Positions 1-8,896 of a DNA stretch of 37,549 nucleotides are shown here, piece after piece. Origin of the DNA: Candidatus Poseidoniales archaeon (GTDB taxonomy: Archaea; Thermoplasmatota; Poseidoniia; Poseidoniales; Poseidoniaceae). Location: contig QXXX01000020.1 of assembly GCA_009887195.1 (NCBI GenBank), positions 1 to 37,549 of the forward strand, written 5' to 3'. The first letter of the stretch is position 1. Each line of letters starts with the position of its first letter. A program made the translations under genes and the position numbers. Below the pieces are notes generated by a model. The model worked only from the letters and a program-made list of their open reading frames with translations. It searched no databases and was not told the origin of the DNA.

Positions 1-407
1 AAATCCCCTTCCGCTTGAACGATGTAAGAGCCCCAACATGATTTACCACCACGTTTCATCCATGGTTGCCATAATTCTACCGTATCTTGTTTAGTAATGC
101 TTTGAATCGCCATGTGTTCATGATTACCTTTGAGACAAATTATTCGCTTATCACTACGAATAAGTTTGACCACTCCTGCTGAGTCTGGGCCACGGTCGAT
201 CATATCACCTAAGCAAATAACTCGGTCTTGTTTACCAAGTCTTAGTCGATGAAGTAGTGCTCTGAAAGTTGCTAAGTGGCCATGTATGTCGCCAATAGCA
301 TACACTTTGTGGCCACCATCAATACGCGACTGTAAGTCAGCCTCGAGCGAGAGGTCCCGGATTCCCGGTCCCAATGGGATGTTTAACTTGCAAGACAAAT
401 TTTGCAC
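1..407 (-). CDS. Metallophosphoesterase (PPP/ApaH-like Ser/Thr phosphatase family), truncated at left window edge
   Basis: Own translation of the minus strand gives ...KVYAIGDIHGHLATFRALLHRLRLGKQDRVICLGDMIDRGPDSAGVVKLIRSDKRIICLKGNHEHMAIQS..., with GDxHG, GDxxDRG and GNHE motifs. Start is uncertain (GTG at 407 or TTG downstream). Not in the ORF track because it runs off the edge. Confidence 0.85.
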   Translation of the reverse strand, partial: MQNLSCKLNIPLGPGIRDLSLEADLQSRIDGGHKVYAIGDIHGHLATFRALLHRLRLGKQDRVICLGDMIDRGPDSAGVVKLIRSDKRIICLKGNHEHMAIQSITKQDTVELWQPWMKRGGKSCWGSYIVQAEGD

Positions 408-537
408 CAGAGGAGTATTCCCCTCAGTATATCCACACTTACGACATTAAGTAATCTTCTCTATATTTTTCATATCATGAGGGTGTTTTTGCTACCTTTT
501 TACAAAATCTCAAACACATTCCGCACTGTGTGTTGAA

Positions 538-3500
538 TCACATGTTACGTCGATATTGTCCACCGACTTTGAACAGTGCATCAGTAATCTGCCCTAGGCT
601 TGCAACCTTGACAGTCTCCATTAATTCTTCAAACACATTGCCACCTAAGCGGGCAACTTCTTGCAGTTGCTTTAGCGCCGCAGTAGTTTGGTCTGCTTGT
701 ACAGTTTGCCTTACTTCAACACGCTCTAGACATTCCTGTTTTTCTTCTGGTGTTGCTCTTGCTAACTCCATTTCGAAGTCATCAGCAGCTGATTCATCAA
801 AGGCCTGAGCGTTTGGATTCTGGAAAGTATTGACACCAACAATCGGTAGAGTTCCATCGTGTTTCAAGTGCTCATAATACATTGATTCATCTTGGATCTT
901 TCCACGTTGATACATGGTCTCCATAGCACCAAGTACGCCACCACGACGACTGATGGCTTCGAATTCTTCTAATACCGCAGCCTCGACTAACTCAGTTAAT
1001 TCATCAACAATAAACGAGCCCTGCATTGGATTTTCGGTTTTGGTCCAACCAGATTCTTTGTTGACAATCAACTGAATCGCCAATGCTCTTCTTACACTTT
1101 CTTCGGTAGGAGTTGTAATCGCCTCATCATAGGCATTGGTGTGTAGTGAGTTAGCATTGTCCTGAATTGCTAACAGTGCTTGGAGAGTGGTTCTAATGTC
1201 ATTGAAGTCAATCTCTTGAGCGTGAAGACTTCTTCCACTGGTTTGAATGTGGTATTTGAGTTTCTGAGACCGTTCATCAGCACCGTACATATCACGCATT
1301 GCGACAGCCCAAATTCTTCTGGCAACTCTGCCAATAACGGTGTACTCAGGGTCAAGTCCGTTACTAAAGAAGAAAGAGAGGTTTGGTGCGAACTTATTGA
1401 TGTCCATGCCACGACTGCGGTAATATTCAACATAGGTGAATCCATTAGCCAGTGTGAAGGCTAACTGAGTAATCGGGTTGGCACCTGCTTCAGCAATATG
1501 GTAGCCTGAAATGGATACTGAGTAATGATTTCTTACACCGTGATCGATGTAGTATTGTTGCACATCACCCATAAGTTTGAGAGCGAATGGGGTTGAGAAA
1601 ATACAGGTATTTTGTGCCTGATCTTCTTTGAGAATATCTGCTTGAACAGTGCCTCTAACGGTTTGCAAGGTTTTTGCTTTGATTTCTGCGTAGGTCTTAG
1701 CGTCGACTAACTGATCACCACGCTTGCCAACTGTGGCAAGTCCAAATCCATTGTGACCTTCAGGTAACTCGCCACTGTAAGCAACATCACTCATTTCGAG
1801 AGTTTTACCTTGCTGTGTCAAGTGAGCCTCGACTTGTTGGTCGATTGCTGCATTGAGATAGAATGCTAGAATGATTGGTGCAGGTCCATTGATAGTCATG
1901 CTGACAGAGGTATTTGGATTACACAAGTCGAAGCCAGAATACAAACGCTTAGCATCATCACAGGTAGCAATACTGACACCTGAATTACCAACTTTACCCC
2001 AAATATCTGGTCGCTTGGCTGGGTCACGGCCATACAATGTTACTGAATCAAAAGCAGTTGACAGTCTAACGTAATCTTGGCCTTGAGACAAATAGTGGAA
2101 CCTACGGTTGGTACGCTCAGGACCTCCTTCACCAGCAAACATTCTAGCCGATAATTCATCGGTTCGCTTGAATGGAAATACTCCTGCAGTATACGGAAAA
2201 TGACCAGGGGCATTCTCTCGTGTCATCCATGAGTACAACTCACCATCATCAGCAAAGTTTGGCAAGGCGACCCTAGGAATATCAGAATGGGCTAGAGATT
2301 CAGTTGTTGTCTTAACAGTAAATGGTTTACCTCTGACGTGATAAGTATACTCGCCACTGGAATATTCTTCGGCTAATTGACGGAATTGGCTCAGTGCAGA
2401 TTTGGCATCTGCAACTTCTTCAAGCAACTCATCGATTTGGTCTTGCAAATCCTTTGCTACAGCCTTAGCACCACGTTCACTGGCATTAGCAGCCGCAGTT
2501 TCTAGATGTTGACAAAGACGTAATTTCTCGGCAATCTCATTGTTAGCAGTATGATAATCACGAACGGTAGCAGAAATTTCGGAAAGATAGTGGACACGCT
2601 CAGCCGGAATTACTCCTTTACGCTCGCCCATTTCGTCAGTTGGCAAGCTTGCTTCAAAACCGACTAATTTGGCAACCTTACCCCACAGTCGGTCAACACC
2701 GCCATCAGCGAACTGGCTAGCAATTGTTGCAACTATTGGTAATTCTTCATCAGCAACATCAAACATGTTACGGTTACGTCTAACTTGTTTACGAATTGCT
2801 CTAAGAGCATCTTCACTACCACGCTTCTCGTACTTGTTAAGCACGACAATATCTGCAACATCTAGCATCTCGATTTTCTCCAGTTGAGTATGGGCGCCAA
2901 ACTCTGCAGTCATTACATACATCGAATGGTCAGCCACCGTGGTAATTGCATCACTGCCTTGGCCAATACCACTAGTTTCACAGAAAATCAGGTCAAAACC
3001 AACCGCCTTTGCTACCTCAATTGCTCGGTCTAGATTGGCAGAAATCTCACTGCCTGAGCCACGGCTAGCTAGACTTCTCATGTAGAGGTCATTATTGGAT
3101 AGTGAATTCATTCGAATACGGTCACCAAGTAAGGCGCCTCCTGTTCGCTTTCTAGTCGGGTCAACGCACAGTAAGCAGACTTTCTTACCTGGATTGTCGC
3201 GTAAAATTCGCAGCATTAACTCGTCTAACAGACTTGATTTCCCTGCACCGCCAGTTCCGGTAAAACCGATTACTGGGACTTGCTTGTCACTGGAGCGACA
3301 AGTCTCAAGAGTGGCTTTGAAGGTTGCATCATCTGCACTTTCACTCATGGTCAACAGCAGTCCAACCCGAGCCATTTCCTGTGCAGTAATTGGGCTGTTG
3401 AGGGTGGCAAGTCGTTCTGGTTTAACCAGGTCTACTTCACTAGCAAGCCCCATTAAGTGATGGATCATCCCCATCAGGCCCATTGCTCGACCATCATCTG

Positions 3501-3876
3501 GTGAGTAGATTTTAGAAATTCCAGATTCGTGTAGGGTCTTGATTTCTGGTGGCGTAATTGTGCCACCACCTCCGCCAAAGATGCGGATATGCTGGCAGCC
3601 AGCCTCATCAAGCAGTTGGCGGATGTAAGTGAAATATTCAACGTGACCGCCTTGGTATGAGGTAAGCGCCACACCGTGAGCATCTTCTTGAATCGCGCAG
3701 TCAACTACCGCCTTTGCAGACTGGTCGTGGCCAAGATGAATCACTTCTGCACCAGATGACTGAATCAATCGACGCATGACGTTGATTGCCGCATCATGAC
3801 CGTCAAAAAGCGAGGCCGCAGTGATGATTCTTGGTGGACCAGTAGAGGTCTCAAACACCGGTTCATCTTCGGCCAT
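538..3876 (-). CDS. icmF: Fused isobutyryl-CoA mutase IcmF (B12-binding domain - MeaB-like G-protein chaperone - mutase catalytic domain)
   Basis: 1112 aa. N-terminal B12-binding region (SLFDGHDAAINVMRR...GGGGTITPPEI), P-loop GTPase (GFTGTGGAGKSSLLDEL...VLNKYEKRG), mutase domain (AGVFPFKRTDE, FAGEGGPERTNRRFHYLS, SISGYHIAEAGANPITQLAFTLANG, HIQTSGRSLHAQE). QNTCIF replaces the RNTYIF of methylmalonyl-CoA mutase. Confidence 0.93.
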   Translation of the reverse strand: MAEDEPVFETSTGPPRIITAASLFDGHDAAINVMRRLIQSSGAEVIHLGHDQSAKAVVDCAIQEDAHGVALTSYQGGHVEYFTYIRQLLDEAGCQHIRIFGGGGGTITPPEIKTLHESGISKIYSPDDGRAMGLMGMIHHLMGLASEVDLVKPERLATLNSPITAQEMARVGLLLTMSESADDATFKATLETCRSSDKQVPVIGFTGTGGAGKSSLLDELMLRILRDNPGKKVCLLCVDPTRKRTGGALLGDRIRMNSLSNNDLYMRSLASRGSGSEISANLDRAIEVAKAVGFDLIFCETSGIGQGSDAITTVADHSMYVMTAEFGAHTQLEKIEMLDVADIVVLNKYEKRGSEDALRAIRKQVRRNRNMFDVADEELPIVATIASQFADGGVDRLWGKVAKLVGFEASLPTDEMGERKGVIPAERVHYLSEISATVRDYHTANNEIAEKLRLCQHLETAAANASERGAKAVAKDLQDQIDELLEEVADAKSALSQFRQLAEEYSSGEYTYHVRGKPFTVKTTTESLAHSDIPRVALPNFADDGELYSWMTRENAPGHFPYTAGVFPFKRTDELSARMFAGEGGPERTNRRFHYLSQGQDYVRLSTAFDSVTLYGRDPAKRPDIWGKVGNSGVSIATCDDAKRLYSGFDLCNPNTSVSMTINGPAPIILAFYLNAAIDQQVEAHLTQQGKTLEMSDVAYSGELPEGHNGFGLATVGKRGDQLVDAKTYAEIKAKTLQTVRGTVQADILKEDQAQNTCIFSTPFALKLMGDVQQYYIDHGVRNHYSVSISGYHIAEAGANPITQLAFTLANGFTYVEYYRSRGMDINKFAPNLSFFFSNGLDPEYTVIGRVARRIWAVAMRDMYGADERSQKLKYHIQTSGRSLHAQEIDFNDIRTTLQALLAIQDNANSLHTNAYDEAITTPTEESVRRALAIQLIVNKESGWTKTENPMQGSFIVDELTELVEAAVLEEFEAISRRGGVLGAMETMYQRGKIQDESMYYEHLKHDGTLPIVGVNTFQNPNAQAFDESAADDFEMELARATPEEKQECLERVEVRQTVQADQTTAALKQLQEVARLGGNVFEELMETVKVASLGQITDALFKVGGQYRRNM

Positions 3877-3926
3877 GATGCTTCGATACCCCTGCAGTTC
3901 ATCAATCCAACCCTTCGGTTAGAGAA

Positions 3927-5603
3927 TCAAACTTCTGAGATTTCATCTTCGCCAAGCGGCGGTAGTCCTTTCTTGGCCCGGATATAATCGGTATAATTGC
4001 CGTAATAGGTGGTTATGACACCATCTTGTAATTCCCAGATTCGATTGACGACTTGGTCAAGGAACCATCGGTCGTGAGAAACGGTTACTAAAGAGCCTTC
4101 ATAACCAATCAAGGCTTCTTCTAAAGTGTCCTTTGAATCCATGTCAAGGTGGTTGGTTGGCTCGTCCATCAGTAGTAGATTGTTTTCTTCAAGTAGTAAT
4201 TTGAGTAGGGCAACTCTTGCTCGTTCCCCACCGGATAACTGGGAAAGTTTGGAAGTTACTTGGTCGCTAGAAAACTGGAATCTACCTAGTGCAGCACGGA
4301 TGTCCCCGTACTGGAAATCTGGTCGTAGTACCTCAATTTGCTCCACTGGATTCAGATTGAAATCAAGGGTGGCGTGGTCTTGATGGAAGTAACCAATTTG
4401 GCAACCAGGGGCTAAGTCACGGACGCCTGAGTCAAGTTTCAAATCACCATTAATCATCTTTAGCAAGGTGGTTTTACCTTGGCCGTTACCACCTACAATA
4501 CCAATTCTGTCACCTTTACGGATCTCTAAATCTTGGTTATCAAGGATTGGTCTTTCTAGGCCCTCAAAGCGTTTTGAACCGCCTTCAATGTGAAGCACAT
4601 CCATACTCGCTTTGTCAGTTGCTTCCAAGTTTAGAATTAGTGGTTTACGTTTCTTTGGTACTCTGTTTCTTAGCGCCTTTTGTTCCTGTTGAAGACGCTC
4701 AATCATCTTGTGTTTAGCAGATATTGATTTGTCATATTTGTTAGCGCGCTTCATTTGCTGTAGTGCGCCCATTGTGGATTGAATCTTCTTTTCAACCGTA
4801 TTAATTCGGTCAGCAAGTGATGCTTCAGTAGCGATTTTTTGCTTGATAAATTGCGAATAATTACCCTTCCATGGCCAAGCCCTTAGGTTATCCACTTCGA
4901 TAATTCTAGTACATACTTGGTCAAGGAAATAACGATCGTGAGAAACGATCAGTTGAGCGCCTTGGAAATCTTTGAGGAAAGCCTCCAGCCACTCTGTAGT
5001 TTGAATGTCGAGGTGGTTGGTCGGCTCGTCGAGAAACATTACATCCACACCAGCAAGCCCAACAAGTTGTCTTGCCAGTGCAAGTTTGGCTTTTTCTCCC
5101 CCAGACATTGAACTAACAGTCATGTCCATTGGGTGTTTGTCAAGGCCAAGTTCTTCGAGAATCCCCTTGGCAATACCGGCAACGTTGCCTCCGCCACTGC
5201 TCGCTAGCATTTGTTGTAGTTCGCTGTAACGTTCGATAATTGGTTCCCAATCTCCATCATAGAATGCAGGGTCAATCATTTGAGCCTCAATAGCCGCAAT
5301 TTCTTCCTCCAGTTCTTGGAATTGTCGACCTTTACGGCCTAATTCTTCTTCGATAGTGGAATTTGAATCAATATCTCGAATTTGCGTGAGGTAAGCAAGC
5401 CTGATTCCAGGGGCAAAATCAATGTCACCAACATCCTGTTTCTGCTCACTTATAGTGTTGAGTAGAGTGGTTTTACCTGCTCCATTATGGCCCACAATAC
5501 CTATTCTGTCACCATCATTGACAATCATGTTAATGTCTTTGAGTACATCAACTGGTCCGAAACTTCGGTCAACGCCTTCGACAGTTATCAGCTCACGAAC
5601 CAT
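3927..5603 (-). CDS. ABC-F family ATPase (Uup/EttA-like, no transmembrane domain)
   Basis: Two ABC domains: GHNGAGKT / MSGGEKAKLALARQL / LDEPTNHLD and GGNGQGKT / LSGGERARVALLKLL / MDEPTNHLD, joined by a charged helical linker. ORF extends to 5654; MVRELITVEGVDRSFG at 5603 is the likelier start. Confidence 0.93.
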   Translation of the reverse strand: MVRELITVEGVDRSFGPVDVLKDINMIVNDGDRIGIVGHNGAGKTTLLNTISEQKQDVGDIDFAPGIRLAYLTQIRDIDSNSTIEEELGRKGRQFQELEEEIAAIEAQMIDPAFYDGDWEPIIERYSELQQMLASSGGGNVAGIAKGILEELGLDKHPMDMTVSSMSGGEKAKLALARQLVGLAGVDVMFLDEPTNHLDIQTTEWLEAFLKDFQGAQLIVSHDRYFLDQVCTRIIEVDNLRAWPWKGNYSQFIKQKIATEASLADRINTVEKKIQSTMGALQQMKRANKYDKSISAKHKMIERLQQEQKALRNRVPKKRKPLILNLEATDKASMDVLHIEGGSKRFEGLERPILDNQDLEIRKGDRIGIVGGNGQGKTTLLKMINGDLKLDSGVRDLAPGCQIGYFHQDHATLDFNLNPVEQIEVLRPDFQYGDIRAALGRFQFSSDQVTSKLSQLSGGERARVALLKLLLEENNLLLMDEPTNHLDMDSKDTLEEALIGYEGSLVTVSHDRWFLDQVVNRIWELQDGVITTYYGNYTDYIRAKKGLPPLGEDEISEV

Positions 5604-5659
5604 GTTATCACCAAGCCTATCGGCCGATAACTGATTGATAAACCAAGTCCTCAAAAGGC

Positions 5660-5995
5660 TTAGTCAAATGAAGTAAACGCCCTAAGTATTCTTTGCCGAC
5701 GGGCTCTTTCTGCTCTTCGCTTGGATTCTAGTTCACGGCGGGCAGCAATTTGTCCTTTCATCATACCAGGGCAGCCAAATAGACACACAGCTATTCCAAG
5801 TGCCCCACCAATACCAATGGATGATAGAAGTGGCAGTCCAAGAATCAGTGAGTTGGAAAGCCCCAGTATTGTTCCCACAATTATGCCAACTCCTAGTGGC
5901 TTTTGCAGGGTGCGAGTAAATAGAGACGGTGAAGAATAATGCTGCGCTAACTCTGTATCATCAGCAGAAAACTCTTGTTCACCATCTATAGTCAT
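5660..5995 (-). CDS. Small membrane protein of unknown function
   Basis: 111 aa with two hydrophobic segments (LGVGIIVGTILGLSNSLILGLPLL, IGIGGALGIAVCLFGCPGMM) and an Arg/Lys-rich C-terminal helix. Confidence 0.6.
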   Translation of the reverse strand: MTIDGEQEFSADDTELAQHYSSPSLFTRTLQKPLGVGIIVGTILGLSNSLILGLPLLSSIGIGGALGIAVCLFGCPGMMKGQIAARRELESKRRAERARRQRILRAFTSFD

Positions 5996-6103
5996 TTAAC
6001 TAAAAAACCCGATGGCGGTCTATAAACTAAATGCCGAACTGCATTAAATCAGGTTTAGTTGTGACTGTCATCCGGTAGGCGATTACCGCTTTGAGGGCAA
6101 GAT

Positions 6104-8026
6104 TCAGCCTTTGATTTTGGTAATCTCGGCTTCGTGATGGGTCAACAAATTACGTAGTTTTACCTTCATTGATGGAGTCAACATGTCGTTGTCGGTAGTC
6201 CACTCTTCATGATCAAGAATAAGGTTGGCGGCAACTTCATAGCCTTTCCAAACTGGTGATTTCATGTTCTTCGCTTTTAGTTCTGCAAGCAACCAATCCT
6301 TGGTGCTTTGACGTCCGCAAATATCTGCATTACTGCCTGAAGCATCCACTCCAGCACCACTCATGGCAGCCTTCATGGCATCCATGTTAGGATGGATAAT
6401 TAGGTAAGTTCGCAACATGTCCTTGCCGTCAAGTACTGCTTGTTCAACTAGTGGTGACAGTTTGAGGTTCTCCTCCAAAGGTGCCGGTGAGACATACTTG
6501 CCGTTTTCAAGTTTGAATTGACTCTTGACACGTCCAGTAATGGCAAGGAAACCATCTTTGTCCAATTTACCGAGGTCGCCGGTTCTAAATACGCCAGGTT
6601 CGATAATAACTTCCTTGGTAGCCGCCTCATTATTCCAGTAACCCTTCATTACGTTAGGTCCGTGAACAATAATTTCGCCTTCATCAGGTCGGTCAGGGTC
6701 GTCCCAAGCATCAGTGTCGATAGTGACCTTGACGCCATTAGCAACTTGGCCAACACAGCGTAGCCTAGACTTTCCAGGTCCAGACCAGCCGTTAGCGGCA
6801 ACTAGAGGAGCGGTTTCAGTCAGACCGTATCCTTCGTAGCAACTAAATCCAACTTGTTGGATAAATGCTGCTACATCAGGAGATAGTGCTGCTGCACCAG
6901 ACATACAGAATCTGATGTTACCGCCAAATCGTGCTCTAACCTTAGACCAAACCAACTTATCATACAGTTTGTCAAAGAAGCCACTAGCAGGTACTGCGTC
7001 ACATTCTACGCCAGCTTTGGCGATTCTTCGAGACGCGTGTTTCTTAGCCTTACCGATGAGTATCTTCTTGACTCCGGTAGCGGCCTCAAATTGACTGTTA
7101 ACTCGGTCATAGAACTTATTCCATACTCTTGGTACTGCAAGTAGTACTGCTGGTTTAATTTCAATACATTCATCAGCAATCTTGGTGAGATCTGAAATCA
7201 AGTTGATGTGAACTCCACACCTAATCATCCAATGCAAGTCAAAGGTACTACCAAACGAGTGAGCCCAAGGCAGGAATGCGGCGTTTTTGTCGCCAACATA
7301 AATCTTGAATGCCGATTGAACACAAAGAATGTTGGATAGAGTATTCCAGTTAGTTAGCATAACTCCTTTTGGATTTCCGGTAGTTCCCGATGTGTAAATT
7401 AGTGTGTTGAGAGCAAATGGGTCATCAGCGATTTCGAATTCATTTTCGCTAGCTCTGCCTGCAGCCACAAATTCGCTCCATGCGTGAACTTCAACACCTT
7501 CTGGAGGCAGTTTGTTGGCTGATTCATCCCCAAGCAAGAGGATTCCACAATCAGGCCATGATGCTGCATCGCTTGGAAGGTTATCGACCAACTTGTCAAG
7601 TACTGCAGTATTAGAAACTGCGAGTAGAGATGGAGTTGAATCATTAAGGATGTATGCCCACTCAGAACCATGTTGGTGTGTGTACATAGCGGTATATGCT
7701 GCACCGATAGCGTTAGCACCATATGATAGCGCAGCCCACTCAACAGAGTTGTCAAGAATTAGTGCAACTCTATCACCAGTATTGACTCCAAGGTCGTTTA
7801 GACGCTTAGCCGCAGATGTTGCTAATTCACCAAATGTATTGTAATCTAAATGTTGTCTAGGCATGCCTGGTTCTGGTATATATCCAAAACAAGGTTCATT
7901 GCCAAATCTCTCAACGCTAGTCATCAGCATTTGGTATAGTGTTCTAGGATCGTCTCCTTCAGGTCCTTCCCATTGTCGGTCGTCGGGCTGACGGGCCCAT
8001 GCCATCTTCTCTTCTGCCATGCACAC
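6104..8026 (-). CDS. AMP-forming long-chain acyl-CoA synthetase
   Basis: 640 aa. LIYTSGTTGNPKGVMLTNWN (AMP-binding signature), GYGLTETAP, FRTGDLGKLDKDGFLAITGRVKSQFKLENGKYVSPAPLE. Confidence 0.93.
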   Translation of the reverse strand: MCMAEEKMAWARQPDDRQWEGPEGDDPRTLYQMLMTSVERFGNEPCFGYIPEPGMPRQHLDYNTFGELATSAAKRLNDLGVNTGDRVALILDNSVEWAALSYGANAIGAAYTAMYTHQHGSEWAYILNDSTPSLLAVSNTAVLDKLVDNLPSDAASWPDCGILLLGDESANKLPPEGVEVHAWSEFVAAGRASENEFEIADDPFALNTLIYTSGTTGNPKGVMLTNWNTLSNILCVQSAFKIYVGDKNAAFLPWAHSFGSTFDLHWMIRCGVHINLISDLTKIADECIEIKPAVLLAVPRVWNKFYDRVNSQFEAATGVKKILIGKAKKHASRRIAKAGVECDAVPASGFFDKLYDKLVWSKVRARFGGNIRFCMSGAAALSPDVAAFIQQVGFSCYEGYGLTETAPLVAANGWSGPGKSRLRCVGQVANGVKVTIDTDAWDDPDRPDEGEIIVHGPNVMKGYWNNEAATKEVIIEPGVFRTGDLGKLDKDGFLAITGRVKSQFKLENGKYVSPAPLEENLKLSPLVEQAVLDGKDMLRTYLIIHPNMDAMKAAMSGAGVDASGSNADICGRQSTKDWLLAELKAKNMKSPVWKGYEVAANLILDHEEWTTDNDMLTPSMKVKLRNLLTHHEAEITKIKG

Positions 8027-8077
8027 TTAGTGTAGCGTGAAGCACTTAAAACCGACGCCTGCGAATCTTGGCGAATT

Positions 8078-8848
8078 TCAACGGTTTTCTAACACCGAAA
8101 TCACATTTTCTCGCCAATCAGCCCCATCATTTCGATTGGCTAAGGGGCTAGCAGGGCTTGGATGCCAACACGAAGTAATAGCAATGGTTCGCCCACTTTT
8201 GGTCACACCATCACCAGATGTACCAGCATCAAATGCTAGTCTTGCCCGTTTCTCGGCATATTTACCCACACCAATTATTCTAGTTATGCCCATAATTTCA
8301 ACCACCTGCTTCAAATGTACGTCACAGGCTTCTAGTATTGGTTTCATTACTGCACTTGGTAAATTATCGGGAGTTAGATTTTTTCCGGTTTCACCAAGTA
8401 AAAGTAAGGGGCAGTGATTAACCACAAAAATGTTAGAAAATACCGCTTTACCATCGCCAAAATGATTGAACATTAATGACCATAAGCGTTGACCTGAAAC
8501 TTCTTGCCTCTCAAGTTCTAAACCAATAATCGGGCGTTTTGGGTGGGCATTTGCTGGAGTGGATAATGGATGCGGCTCAATTTCTAATTTATCTCTAGCC
8601 ATTTCAGTTGAACCAAAGGGCACGCCAGTCTGGGCCATCCCCCAAGGTCCAGGATTCATTCCTAGCAGCAATGTTGTAGCTCCTAGTCCACCCCACTTAG
8701 CAAGGTACTGTTCATGGTGGGCCCATGCATAGTCTAGTGGATTAGTGGCATGACATACTGGAGTTTTTCGTTCAATCTTGGTAATTGATTTATCACAAAT
8801 GCTGGACAGTTGCTGTGCTGCCTTGATTAGTTCACCAACCGTATCCAC
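8078..8848 (-). CDS. SMUG1-like uracil-DNA glycosylase
   Basis: 256 aa. LLLGMNPGPWGMAQTGVPFG, HPKRPIIGLELERQEVSGQRLW, FVVNHCPLLLLGETGKNLTP, IIGVGKYAEKRARLA, SCWHPSPASPLAN; these closely match vertebrate SMUG1 motifs as I recall them (GMNPGPFGMAQTGVPFG, HNLCPLLFL, LHPSPRNPQAN). Confidence 0.9.
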   Translation of the reverse strand: MDTVGELIKAAQQLSSICDKSITKIERKTPVCHATNPLDYAWAHHEQYLAKWGGLGATTLLLGMNPGPWGMAQTGVPFGSTEMARDKLEIEPHPLSTPANAHPKRPIIGLELERQEVSGQRLWSLMFNHFGDGKAVFSNIFVVNHCPLLLLGETGKNLTPDNLPSAVMKPILEACDVHLKQVVEIMGITRIIGVGKYAEKRARLAFDAGTSGDGVTKSGRTIAITSCWHPSPASPLANRNDGADWRENVISVLENR

Positions 8849-8896
8849 ACTACCTGTAACAGCAGATGATAAATGATACTTCCGAGAGTTAATCCC

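Noticed and set aside
530-808. Plus-strand ORF of 92 aa
   Set aside because: Antisense to the C-terminal part of the well-supported icmF gene; Ser/Cys-rich composition typical of an antisense frame.
7399-7844. ORFs of 118 aa (-) and 110 aa (+) within the acyl-CoA synthetase
   Set aside because: Alternative frames of a well-supported enzyme gene.
8037-8417. Plus-strand 126-aa ORF
   Set aside because: Antisense to the SMUG1-like gene, whose protein motifs are strong; no domain of its own.
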